From an uncultured Elusimicrobia bacterium (GTDB lineage Bacteria > Elusimicrobiota > Elusimicrobia > Elusimicrobiales > UBA9959): a stretch of DNA of 33,333 bases. The notes beneath the pieces are model-generated. The model had not been told where the DNA came from and did no database searches. It was given only the letters and a program-made list of their open reading frames with translations. Shown here in pieces: positions 6,543 to 14,098 of the stretch (its first letter is position 1; every line of letters starts with the position of its first letter). The position numbers and the translations under genes were made by a program. The stretch spans positions 85,433-118,765 of the forward strand of contig CAIRNJ010000026.1 in assembly GCA_903879915.1 (NCBI GenBank). Reading direction: 5' to 3'.

Positions 6543-8134
6543 TTTTTCTCCTCCAGAAATTCCTGCGCCCGCTTTATCACGGGCCTGGCCACTCCCAGTA
6601 TCTCGGCTATCTTTATCGCGTCGCGCGCCTCCGCCCCGGCGCCGCCTTCCAGCAGCTCATAGCGCATGAAGCGGTTTATCATCTTCAGCTTTTCGTCCAG
6701 GCCCGCCGCCGGCTTGGCGCAGAAATATTCGTTGAAGGCCGCGGTGTCGAAGCCGCGCATTTTGAAGCTGGCCGCGCCTGCCCCGGCGCGCAGGCCCGAG
6801 AAATGCGTGGCCAGGAAGGCTACCGCGCCGTTCTTCGCGCCCAGGTCCTCGAGAATAGCGCTCAGCAGCGCCGCGGCCTCTTCCGAATTCGTGGTGCGCG
6901 CGAACTCGTCCATCAGTATCAGCAGGTTGCTGCTCTTGAGCCGCGCGTGCGTGGCCGCGAAATCGTTCATCTCCAGGCCGAACCCGCTCAGCCCCCCCGC
7001 GGTCTCCATTTCGCTCCCGCCTATGAACGCCGCTCCGTCGAACAGGCAGGTCTCGAAGGCGGCCGCAGGGGTAAAAAAGCCGCTCTGCGCGGCCAGCTGG
7101 AGGAACGCCAGCGTTTTGAGCGTGACGGTCTTGCCGCCCATATTGGAGCCGTAGATAACGTTGACGCGCCGCGTGAAGACCGCGGTCAGCGGGGTGTATT
7201 TGAGGCCGTCGGCCTGCAGCTTGCCCTCGAGCGGCAGGAAGCGCGCCTTGAGCAGCCGGATGGGCGCCGGGTATTTGCGGATGAGCGGGCGGGTGAGCTT
7301 CAGCTCGGCGGCCAGGCGGGCGCGCTCCGCCGCTACGTCTATTCTTTCCAGCGCCGCCGCGTAGCCCTCTATCAGGCGCTTTTCCGCCGCGACCGCGGCG
7401 GCCAGGCGCTTTACGACTCCGGCCTCCAGCTCCTGCTCACCGGCGCGCAGCCGGTCCCGTTCGGCGGCGGCTTCCATATATTCCGGGCCGTAAACGGGCT
7501 TTACCACCACATGGGCGCCGTCGAAGGGTTCGGCGAACAGGTCGGGCGAGGCGGCCAATCTGGCGGCGGCCTTCTCTTCTATGACCAGGAAATCCCGGTC
7601 TGAAAAATCGAGGCCCCAGCGTTCCCGCAGGTCCTTGAGCCTGCGCTCGCGCAGGCGCTTTATCCCGGCGTCGCAGGCCGCTATCCTGGCCCTTTCGGCC
7701 GCCAGTTCCGGGCAGTAAGCGTCGGCTATATGGAACGCTTCGCCGGAGCCGCCCTTATTGAGCAGGGCGAGCAGGTCGGCCGACTGCCACCGCGCGCCGA
7801 ATTTTGCCCGGAGTCCCGCGGGCAGCAGGCCGAAAATATCCCTGGCGTTCGCCAGGAACTTGCGGGCCAGGAACAGGCCAGGGGCGCTGCAAAGGGCCTG
7901 CTGGGCCAGGTCTACCCGGGGGATGCTGCGCAGGTGAAAACGCAGGCGGTCTCCCTTTTCCCTGCGCGAGGCCAGAAAAACGCCGGCGGCCGCGGCCAGG
8001 TCGTATTCCGCCTTGAGCGCGGCGGCGTCCGTGAAGAAGGGGCGGGTTTCCCTGTAGAGCCGGCCGTAGGGCGTGAGCGGCTTGAACAAGGCGTAAAAGG
8101 TTTCGAATTCGGCAAAAGCCCGTGTTTTATCCAT
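6539..8134 (-). CDS. kamC: MutS-like ATPase of the lysine cluster (KamC-like)
   Basis: A 531-residue protein with an unfamiliar, largely helical N-terminal half (residues 1-310, Ala/Arg/Glu-rich, probably including MutS-like lever helices around 220-285) and a C-terminal MutS-family ABC ATPase domain. The Walker A motif is GSNMGGKT (329-336), the signature-like region GGSEMETAGGLSGFG (372-386), Walker B LLILMDE (404-410) and the switch histidine ATH (442-444). The mismatch-recognition domain of MutS is absent, so DNA repair is unlikely. Genes of this type recur beside B12-dependent aminomutase genes in lysine and ornithine fermentation clusters, and the order kamA-B-C-D-E is kept here. Overlap with kamD (ATGA) suggests a physical or stoichiometric link. 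A role in reactivating or loading cofactor on KamDE is plausible but is inference. No clear ribosome binding site precedes the ATG. Confidence 0.75.
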   Translation of the reverse strand: MDKTRAFAEFETFYALFKPLTPYGRLYRETRPFFTDAAALKAEYDLAAAAGVFLASRREKGDRLRFHLRSIPRVDLAQQALCSAPGLFLARKFLANARDIFGLLPAGLRAKFGARWQSADLLALLNKGGSGEAFHIADAYCPELAAERARIAACDAGIKRLRERRLKDLRERWGLDFSDRDFLVIEEKAAARLAASPDLFAEPFDGAHVVVKPVYGPEYMEAAAERDRLRAGEQELEAGVVKRLAAAVAAEKRLIEGYAAALERIDVAAERARLAAELKLTRPLIRKYPAPIRLLKARFLPLEGKLQADGLKYTPLTAVFTRRVNVIYGSNMGGKTVTLKTLAFLQLAAQSGFFTPAAAFETCLFDGAAFIGGSEMETAGGLSGFGLEMNDFAATHARLKSSNLLILMDEFARTTNSEEAAALLSAILEDLGAKNGAVAFLATHFSGLRAGAGAASFKMRGFDTAAFNEYFCAKPAAGLDEKLKMINRFMRYELLEGGAGAEARDAIKIAEILGVARPVIKRAQEFLEEKK

Positions 8135-8179
8135 GGTAAGAACTGCGGCGCGGATCTTCTCCGCCTCCGGGCCTCTGCC

Positions 8180-9046
8180 TCAGGGCAGCAGCTGGTACGG
8201 ATTATAAACTATCCGTCCGGCCAGAGCGGGAGCGGCCAGCCTTTTCTCGAATTCCGGCCTGGAGATATTATACAAATTGACTATAAAGGCGGCTAAGTCC
8301 GGTTTGCGCAGGAAAAAAACCCTGAAGCGGTTATTGAGCGCCTGCCACTCTCCCCAGGAAAGGAAGACCTTGGTGGGGTCCTCCGCCACCAGCGTTCCAC
8401 CTTCCTCCGCCCTGCCCGGCAGCTTTTCCGCGGTGAGCGCCCCTTCCACGAAAAAAACCGGCTCTTTGGCCCTGGTCCCGGCTTTCCAGAGCGGCGCGCC
8501 CGCCGCCGCCCAGATCAGCTTCAGCGCGGCGGCCGCGGAATCCAGGTTCTCCGGTTCCACTTTCGCCACATAGACAAAAGCCGATCTGCCGCCTTCAGCC
8601 GCCTGCGTGATCCGGTCCACCGCGCCGTCAACGAAAATGGTGCCGGCGCCGCGGCGGCGCATGTCGCCGAGGATCTCGGACAGCTGGGAATTGTTCTCCG
8701 GGCCGGAGATCTCTACCCTGCCGGGGCGCAGCGCGCGCAGCAGCACGGGCCTGCCGATGGCGGTGCGGAAGGGGTAGACGTCGAGTATTTCGTAATGCAG
8801 GTCGCAATTCTTCAGGGCGTTCTCCGAGGTCAGGAACAGGTCGCCCCGCTGGGCGCGCACCTGGGGTTTGGGCGTGCCGAAGATGAGGTCTTCGCTCTCG
8901 CCGTCAATGCCCACGCTGAGCGCGCCCAGCGTCCCTTCCCCGCGCAGGCGGCTCATGGCGTAGTTGAGAAAGGTGGTCTTCCCGGCGTTCTTTCGCGAGC
9001 CGACGATGAAAACGGTCCTGTCTTTGAGTCCGCGGATAAAATCCAT
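8180..9046 (-). CDS. kamB: P-loop NTPase of the lysine cluster (KamB-like)
   Basis: A 288-residue protein with an N-terminal P-loop, GSRKNAGKTT (residues 16-25), resembling the GxxxxGKT loop of MobB/CooC-like NTPases that handle cofactors. The rest has no domain I can name. FVDGAVDR near residue 157 may be a Walker-B-like strand. The gene lies between kamA and the MutS-like gene, the place of kamB in known lysine-fermentation clusters. It may work with the MutS-like protein on aminomutase maturation or reactivation (inference). No Shine-Dalgarno sequence is visible before the ATG at 9046, and the 87-base upstream gap holds a G-rich hairpin, so its translation may be controlled differently from its neighbours. 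The gene symbol rests mainly on position. Confidence 0.65.
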   Translation of the reverse strand: MDFIRGLKDRTVFIVGSRKNAGKTTFLNYAMSRLRGEGTLGALSVGIDGESEDLIFGTPKPQVRAQRGDLFLTSENALKNCDLHYEILDVYPFRTAIGRPVLLRALRPGRVEISGPENNSQLSEILGDMRRRGAGTIFVDGAVDRITQAAEGGRSAFVYVAKVEPENLDSAAAALKLIWAAAGAPLWKAGTRAKEPVFFVEGALTAEKLPGRAEEGGTLVAEDPTKVFLSWGEWQALNNRFRVFFLRKPDLAAFIVNLYNISRPEFEKRLAAPALAGRIVYNPYQLLP

Positions 9047-9054
9047 AAATAAAA

Positions 9055-9121
9055 GGGGCGGGAGTCGGGGGGCGGGGTCAGGAACACATCCGTCTTTCCC
9101 TGACTCCCGACCATCGACTCC
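9055..9121. repeat. G-quadruplex motif within an intergenic hairpin
   Basis: The plus strand has four G-runs at 9055-9077: G4, C, G3, AGTC, G6, C, G4. This fits a canonical quadruplex with loops of 1, 4 and 1. The same stretch forms nested inverted repeats: GGAGTCG (9061-9067) with CGACTCC (9115-9121), GTCGGG (9064-9069) with CCCGAC (9106-9111), and GGTCAGG (9076-9082) with CCCTGAC (9098-9104, including a G-T or offset pair). It sits between kamA and kamB, and the G-rich strand is the template strand for this operon. Confidence 0.7.
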
Positions 9122-9133
9122 TGGTTCTGCCGC

Positions 9134-10402
9134 CTATTTCGTGTGTCTTCTGGTGCGCATCAGGTGCGCCGGTTCCAGCGTAAGCTTCTCGCCGTTGAGC
9201 AGCTTTGCCACGCCGTCAATGGGCTTGTACCTGTCGTCGGAGCAGTACTCGCAGCCGTCGCAGGACGAGACGTAGCCGGTCGGTTCCGTATAGGTGGTTA
9301 TAACGCCCTCGTAGTTGCGCAGCACCACGCGCCTGTCCGACATTGAGATCAGGTAGTTCGGCATTACCGGCGTTTTCCCCCCGCCGCCCGGCGCGTCCAC
9401 CACGAAAGTGGGCACGGCCATGCCGGTGGTGTGGCCGCGCAGGTTCTCCACTATCTCTATGCCTTTCGAGACCGTGGTGCGGAAATGGCTGATGCCGCGG
9501 GAAAGGTCGCACTGGTAGATGTAATAGGGCTTTACGCGGGCCATCAGCAGCTCGTGCACGAGCCGCTTCATGGTCTGGGGGCAGTCGTTGATGCCTTTGA
9601 GCAGCACGCTCTGGTTGCCCACCGGGATACCGGCGTCGGCGAGCTTGCGGCAGGCCTCGAACGCCTCCGCGGTCATTTCCTTGGGATGGTTGAAATGCGT
9701 GTTCACGTAGATCGGGTGGTATTTTTTCAGCATGCCCACCAGTTTGTCCGTGATGCGCATCGGCATCACCACTGGGGTGCGCGAGCCTATGCGTATGATC
9801 TCCACGTGGTCTATGGCGCGCAGCTTTTTGATTATGCCTTCCAGCATTTCGTCGGTGAGCACCAGCGGGTCGCCGCCGGAGATCAGCACGTCGCGCACCT
9901 CGCGGGTCTTGCGGATATATTCTATCGCGCGCTCCAGGTTGGCGCTGGACATATCGGAGTCTTCGAACCCGACGAGGCGGCGGCGGGTGCAGTGGCGGCA
10001 GTTCATCGAGCAGATATTGGTGACCAGCAGCAGCACGCGGTCAGGGTAGCGGTGCGTGAGCCCCGGCACCGGCGAGTCCACGTCCTCGTGCAGCGGGTCC
10101 GAGAGGTCAGAGGGGTCGTCCAGCAGCTCCTGCCCGCGCGGTATGGCCTGAAGCCGCACCGGGCAGGTCTTGTTCTTCTTGTCCATCAGCGCGGCGTAGT
10201 ACGGCGTGATGGCCATCGTGAATTTTTTCAGGCAGGCTTTCAGGTCGGTCTTTTCCTGCGCGCTGAGCACCGCCACCTTTTCCAGCGTCGGGATGTCCTT
10301 GATGACGTTCTTCAGCTGCCATTTGTAATCCAGCCAGTCGCTCTCGGGAACGTTCTTCCAAAGCGGTATCTTTTTATAGTCAACCCTGGTGTAAGTTCGC
10401 AT
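9134..10402 (-). CDS. kamA: Lysine 2,3-aminomutase (radical SAM, PLP)
   Basis: A 422-residue radical-SAM enzyme that converts L-lysine to L-beta-lysine, the first step of lysine fermentation. The radical-SAM cluster motif CSMNCRHC gives C131, C135 and C138. The PLP lysine is K343 in PGGGGKTP. The zinc-site cysteines typical of clostridial KamA are present as C274 and the C-terminal trio C381, C384 and C387. The substrate-binding aspartates correspond to D299 and D336. The open frame runs a further 152 codons upstream, but that part is an antisense shadow of the kdd gene. The ATG at 10400-10402 has AAGGAG at good spacing and starts the conserved N-terminus. It lies 17 bases after kdd copy 1. 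EF-P-type EpmB is much shorter, so this is the metabolic enzyme. Confidence 0.97.
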   Translation of the reverse strand: MRTYTRVDYKKIPLWKNVPESDWLDYKWQLKNVIKDIPTLEKVAVLSAQEKTDLKACLKKFTMAITPYYAALMDKKNKTCPVRLQAIPRGQELLDDPSDLSDPLHEDVDSPVPGLTHRYPDRVLLLVTNICSMNCRHCTRRRLVGFEDSDMSSANLERAIEYIRKTREVRDVLISGGDPLVLTDEMLEGIIKKLRAIDHVEIIRIGSRTPVVMPMRITDKLVGMLKKYHPIYVNTHFNHPKEMTAEAFEACRKLADAGIPVGNQSVLLKGINDCPQTMKRLVHELLMARVKPYYIYQCDLSRGISHFRTTVSKGIEIVENLRGHTTGMAVPTFVVDAPGGGGKTPVMPNYLISMSDRRVVLRNYEGVITTYTEPTGYVSSCDGCEYCSDDRYKPIDGVAKLLNGEKLTLEPAHLMRTRRHTK

Positions 10403-10419
10403 AGGAGGTCTCCTTAAGA

Positions 10420-11487
10420 TCACGCGTACATCTTTTCGTACGCCGCCCGGATCACCGGGGATTCCCGCAGGATATTGAGCGTCGTGTCCGCGTGGTGCCG
10501 GGTGTAGCCGTTGCCTACCAGCATCGTTATGTCCTTGCCCGCGCCCTCCGCGCCCAGCGCTGCCTTGGTGAACGAGGTGGCCATGCTGAAGAAATATACC
10601 ATGCCTTCGTGCCTGCACATCAGGATGGAGGCCATCTCCGTGTTGGGGATGTTGACGCAGTTTATGACCACGTCGGCCAGTTTTCCGCCGGTGGCCTTCA
10701 TCAGCTTGTCGTAGCAGTCCAGCGCGTCGGTGGCGTTGGCCTGTATGACGGCGTGGCAGAAGCCGAATTCCTTGACTTTCTCCACCGCTTCCTTCGAATA
10801 TTCCAGCCCGACCACGATCCCGGCCACCCCGGCTATCTTGCGGGCCTCGTAGGCGCACAGCAGGCCCGATTTGCCGCCCGCGCCGATTATCGCCACCACC
10901 TGGTTGGGCCGCACCAGCTTGGCCGTCTGCGCCGGGGCGCCGGCCACGTCGAGAATGGCCAGCGCCAGTTTCTCCGGCATGTCCGCGGGGATCTTCGCGT
11001 AGATGCCGCTCTCGAAAAGGATGGCTTTCGCCTTTACGTTCACCTGCTCCGTGCCTTTCTTTATGCCGATGACGCTCTCTATCTTGAGCGGCGTCAGTGA
11101 AAGGGAGACCAGGCTCGCTATTTTGTCGCCGGGCTTCAGGTCGGTCTTCCCCTCCAGCGCGGGGCCTATCTTCGCCACCCGGCCGATGAACATGCCGCCG
11201 GAGCCGGTTACGGGGTTCTGCATCTTTCCGCGTTCGCCGACTATGGCCAGTATGGAGGCTTTTATCTTTTCAAAGTCCCCGCCGGCCTCACCCTTGATCT
11301 GGGTGAAGCTGGCGGAGTCTATGTTCAGCGTGTCCACGTCGACGAGGATCTCGTTGTCGTAGAGGTAGTCCATGCAGTTGTCGATTTTCACGGCGGGCTG
11401 GGGCAGCCCCCCTTTCGGCAGCAGCACTCTGTGTGCACCGAAAGGGTTCCCGCCTTTCTTTATCGTGGGCGCTGTTTTATCCGGCAT
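10420..11487 (-). CDS. kdd: L-erythro-3,5-diaminohexanoate dehydrogenase, copy 1
   Basis: A 355-residue Kdd enzyme (EC 1.4.1.11) that oxidatively deaminates 3,5-diaminohexanoate to 3-keto-5-aminohexanoate, releasing ammonia and NAD(P)H. The fold is a medium-chain-dehydrogenase-like protein without zinc-alcohol-dehydrogenase ligands. Conserved family segments include NIDSASFTQ, KMQNPVTGSGGMF, KIASLVSLSLTPL and NILRES. The Rossmann motif is IIGAGGKSGLL (residues 200-210), followed by a second strand ending VVGLEYSKE, where the acidic residue suggests NAD. It is the downstream member of a tandem pair: the neighbouring copy has the same length and about 72 percent identity by hand count (255 of 355). 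A GGAG ribosome binding site precedes the ATG. The copies differ most at residues 221-250, around the cofactor-specificity loop. Confidence 0.93.
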   Translation of the reverse strand: MPDKTAPTIKKGGNPFGAHRVLLPKGGLPQPAVKIDNCMDYLYDNEILVDVDTLNIDSASFTQIKGEAGGDFEKIKASILAIVGERGKMQNPVTGSGGMFIGRVAKIGPALEGKTDLKPGDKIASLVSLSLTPLKIESVIGIKKGTEQVNVKAKAILFESGIYAKIPADMPEKLALAILDVAGAPAQTAKLVRPNQVVAIIGAGGKSGLLCAYEARKIAGVAGIVVGLEYSKEAVEKVKEFGFCHAVIQANATDALDCYDKLMKATGGKLADVVINCVNIPNTEMASILMCRHEGMVYFFSMATSFTKAALGAEGAGKDITMLVGNGYTRHHADTTLNILRESPVIRAAYEKMYA

Positions 11488-11512
11488 ATCGCTTCTCCAG
11501 TGTCAGCCGCTC

Positions 11513-12580
11513 TTACGCGTACAGCTTCGTGTAGATGTCGCGTATCTGCTTGGACTCGCGCAGGATGTTCAGCGTTATCTCGGCGTGGTCCTTGGCGTAG
11601 CCGTTGCCTATGATCATGTCCACGTCCTTGCCCACGCCTTCGGCGCCCAGCGCGGCCTTGGTGAACGAGGTGGCCATCGTGAAGAAGTAAACTATTCCGC
11701 CTTCGCGGCACATCAGGATGGACGCCATTTCCGTGTTCTGGATATTGACGCAGTTGATGATGACGTCGGCCAGCTTGCCGTCGGTCACCTTTTTGATGGC
11801 CTCGTAGCACTCGAGCGCGTTAGTGGCGTCGAGCTTGAAGTTCTCGTGGCAGAAGCCGTATTCCTTCATTTTGGCCAGGCCCGAATCAGAGCTGGTGATG
11901 CCGATGATCCTGCCGGTGATGCCGGCGCGGCGGCGGGCTTCGTAGCAGCAGAGCACGCCCGACTTGCCGGCGGCGCCAATGATCACTACCGTGTTGCCGG
12001 GCCGCACGAGCTTCGCGGTCTGGGCGGGAGCGCCGGCCACGTCGAGCACGGCCAGGGCCAGGGTCTCAGGCATGTCGGCGGGGAGCTTCGCGTAGATGCC
12101 GCTCTCGAAGAGGATGGCCTTCGCCACTACGCTCACCTGCTCGGTGCCTTTCTTTATGCCCAGGACCTTCTCTATCTTGAGCGGGGTCAGGGAAAGGGAG
12201 ACCAGGCTGGCTATCTTATCTCCTTCCTTGATGCTCACTTTGCCTTTCAGCGCGGGGCCGATCTTGAGCACACGGCCTCGGAACATGCCGCCGGAGCCGG
12301 TCACGGGGTTCTGCATCTTGCCTTTTTCCCCGACTATTTTCGTTATGGCGGCCTTTATTTTTTCTTCGTCGTTGTTGGCCTCTTTCTTCAGCTGCGTAAA
12401 GCTGGCGGAGTCGATGTTGAGGGTTTCCACCTCCACAAGGATCTCGTTGTCCCACATGTAGTCCATGTTATTGTCTATCCTGGTGGCCGGCTGCGTGAGC
12501 ACGCCTTTGGGCTCTATCACGCGGTGCGAGCCGAAGGGGTTCCCGTTCTTCTTTATCTCTATCTCGGTTTTTGTGGGCAT
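11513..12580 (-). CDS. kdd: L-erythro-3,5-diaminohexanoate dehydrogenase, copy 2
   Basis: The upstream member of a tandem kdd pair, also 355 residues and alignable without gaps to copy 1. It carries the same family blocks (TLNIDSASFTQ, GKMQNPVTGSGGMF, DKIASLVSLSLTPLKIE, MATSFTKAALGAEG). The glycine-rich loop is IIGAAGKSGVL and the second Rossmann strand reads RIIGITSSDSG, lacking the acidic residue of copy 1. This could shift preference toward NADP or broaden specificity (inference). AAGGAG precedes the ATG. The gene lies 10 bases downstream of kce and 25 bases upstream of copy 1. Both copies look intact, with no frameshift, so both are probably functional. Whether this one retains 3,5-diaminohexanoate as substrate cannot be decided from sequence. 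Confidence 0.92.
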   Translation of the reverse strand: MPTKTEIEIKKNGNPFGSHRVIEPKGVLTQPATRIDNNMDYMWDNEILVEVETLNIDSASFTQLKKEANNDEEKIKAAITKIVGEKGKMQNPVTGSGGMFRGRVLKIGPALKGKVSIKEGDKIASLVSLSLTPLKIEKVLGIKKGTEQVSVVAKAILFESGIYAKLPADMPETLALAVLDVAGAPAQTAKLVRPGNTVVIIGAAGKSGVLCCYEARRRAGITGRIIGITSSDSGLAKMKEYGFCHENFKLDATNALECYEAIKKVTDGKLADVIINCVNIQNTEMASILMCREGGIVYFFTMATSFTKAALGAEGVGKDVDMIIGNGYAKDHAEITLNILRESKQIRDIYTKLYA

Positions 12581-12590
12581 GTTGGTCTCC

Positions 12591-13406
12591 TTAGTTGATC
12601 TTGAACAGCTGTCTTACGTCGGAAGGTTTCGCTATCTCAAGGCCCGCCTCGTGCGAGATGCGCACCGCGCGCTCCACGAACTCGGCGTTGGACTTCGCCA
12701 GGCGGCCCTTGGAATAGTAAATGTTGTCTTCGAAGCCCACGCGGATGAACCCGCCGGAGGCTATGGCCCCGCAGATGCCGGGCAGGTGGCCGCGGCCGAT
12801 GCCCATCACCGTGAAGAAGCTTTCCGGGGGCATCTGGTCTATCATGTAGGACAGCGTCTTCACGCTCAGGGAGAGCGCCGCCGGCACGTTCATCACGAAG
12901 CCGTAATGGTAGGGCGGTTTTATCAGGCCTTCTTTTATCAGGAGGTGCGAGGACTGCACATGCGAGACATCGAAGCACTCCAGCGTGGGCCGCACGTTAT
13001 ATTTGTTCATCTCGGAGGCGAACTGCCGCATGATGGGCAGCGTGTTCACTATGTAGTCGTTGCCGAAATTCACCGTGCCGCAGTCCAGCGACGCCATGTC
13101 GGGCCTGAGCGAGACCGGGGCGATGCGCTCTTCGGGGGTCATGCCGACGGCGCCGCCGGTGGTGATCTCTATCACCACGTCGCATTTCCTGCGTATCAGG
13201 TCGATGGCCGCCTTGAAAACCTTCACGTCGGCCGTCGGGCTGCCGTCGTTGTTCCTGGCGTGCAGGTGCACTATGGACGCGCCGGCCAGGCACGCCTCGG
13301 CGGCGGCGTCGGCCAGTTCTTCGGGAGTGACGGGCAGCGCCGGGGCCTGGGCTTTAGTTGTCTCGGCGCCGGTCAGGGCGCAGGTGATCACCATTTTGTT
13401 CGCCAT
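12591..13406 (-). CDS. kce: 3-keto-5-aminohexanoate cleavage enzyme
   Basis: A 271-residue zinc enzyme of the BKACE (DUF849) family. Kce condenses 3-keto-5-aminohexanoate with acetyl-CoA and splits it to acetoacetate and 3-aminobutyryl-CoA. The metal ligands H47 and H49 stand in VHLHAR, and the conserved glutamate lies in the C-terminal GFEDNIYY motif. The barrel segments DVVIEITTGGA, PDMASLDCGTVNFG and TLECFDVSH are as expected. The open frame permits an upstream ATG at 13442, but that would overlap atoA. The ATG at 13406 has AAGGAG seven bases before it and starts the conserved MANKMVITCALTGAE. It lies 10 bases after atoA and 10 before kdd copy 2. Other BKACE substrates are known, but the neighbours make Kce nearly certain. 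Confidence 0.95.
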   Translation of the reverse strand: MANKMVITCALTGAETTKAQAPALPVTPEELADAAAEACLAGASIVHLHARNNDGSPTADVKVFKAAIDLIRRKCDVVIEITTGGAVGMTPEERIAPVSLRPDMASLDCGTVNFGNDYIVNTLPIMRQFASEMNKYNVRPTLECFDVSHVQSSHLLIKEGLIKPPYHYGFVMNVPAALSLSVKTLSYMIDQMPPESFFTVMGIGRGHLPGICGAIASGGFIRVGFEDNIYYSKGRLAKSNAEFVERAVRISHEAGLEIAKPSDVRQLFKIN

Positions 13407-13416
13407 AAAAAGCTCC

Positions 13417-14076
13417 TTAGAACCTTCCCAGTTTTCCCGCAATATGCAGCGGGGCTTCGGTGGCCTTTATTACTTCTTCCACCGTGGTGTCTTCGGCTAT
13501 CTCTTCCAGCACCAGGCCTTTCTTCGTAACGCGGATGAAAGCCATGTCCGTCACGATGAGGTCTACTTCCCCCTTGGCCGTGAGCGGCAGCGAGCATTTC
13601 TTGAGTATCTTCGGCGCGCCGTTCTTGCTGACGTGCTCCATCGCCACTATAACGTTCTTCGCGCCGGCCACCAGGTCCATGGCGCCGCCCATGCCCGGCA
13701 CCATCTTGCCGGGTATCATGTAATTGGCCAGGTTGCCTTCCATGTCCACCTCGAGGCCGCCCAGCACCGTGTAATCCACGTGGCCGCCGCGTATGATGGC
13801 GAAGGACATGGCGGAATCGAAGAACGCGCCGCCGGGCACGATGGTGACCGCCTGGCCGCCGGCGTTCACGATGCTCTGGTTCTCCCGGCCCTTCTGGGCG
13901 GCGGGGCCCAGGCCGGTAAAGCCGTTCTCCGACTGCAGCAGTATGGTGCGGCCTTCCGGGATATAGTTGGCCACCATGGTGGGCATGCCTATGCCGAGGT
14001 TGACCAGCGCGCCGTCGGGGAATTCCTGCGCGATGCGCTTTACCATCCTGACTCTTTTAAGTTCCTTGGGGTCCAT
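13417..14076 (-). CDS. atoA: Acetoacetate/butyrate CoA-transferase subunit B
   Basis: A 219-residue beta subunit of a family I CoA-transferase. The catalytic glutamate is E50 in the SENG motif (LLQSENGFTGLGP), which forms the glutamyl-CoA intermediate. LVNLGIGMPTMV and GGAMDLVAGAKNV are further family blocks. In lysine fermentation the enzyme moves CoA from butyryl-CoA to the acetoacetate made by Kce, releasing butyrate and acetoacetyl-CoA. Acetate or another acid could also serve. The gene follows the alpha-subunit gene by 22 bases. A ribosome binding site (AAGGAG) precedes the ATG. Succinyl-CoA:3-ketoacid transferase is the close alternative by sequence. The context favours the butyrate-acetoacetate enzyme. 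Confidence 0.93.
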   Translation of the reverse strand: MDPKELKRVRMVKRIAQEFPDGALVNLGIGMPTMVANYIPEGRTILLQSENGFTGLGPAAQKGRENQSIVNAGGQAVTIVPGGAFFDSAMSFAIIRGGHVDYTVLGGLEVDMEGNLANYMIPGKMVPGMGGAMDLVAGAKNVIVAMEHVSKNGAPKILKKCSLPLTAKGEVDLIVTDMAFIRVTKKGLVLEEIAEDTTVEEVIKATEAPLHIAGKLGRF

Positions 14077-14098
14077 ATAAATTCTCCTTGTAGGGGGC

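Noticed and set aside
10403-10858. N-terminal extension of the kamA frame
   Set aside because: Antisense-like shadow inside kdd copy 1. The ATG at 10402 has a good ribosome binding site and begins the conserved sequence.
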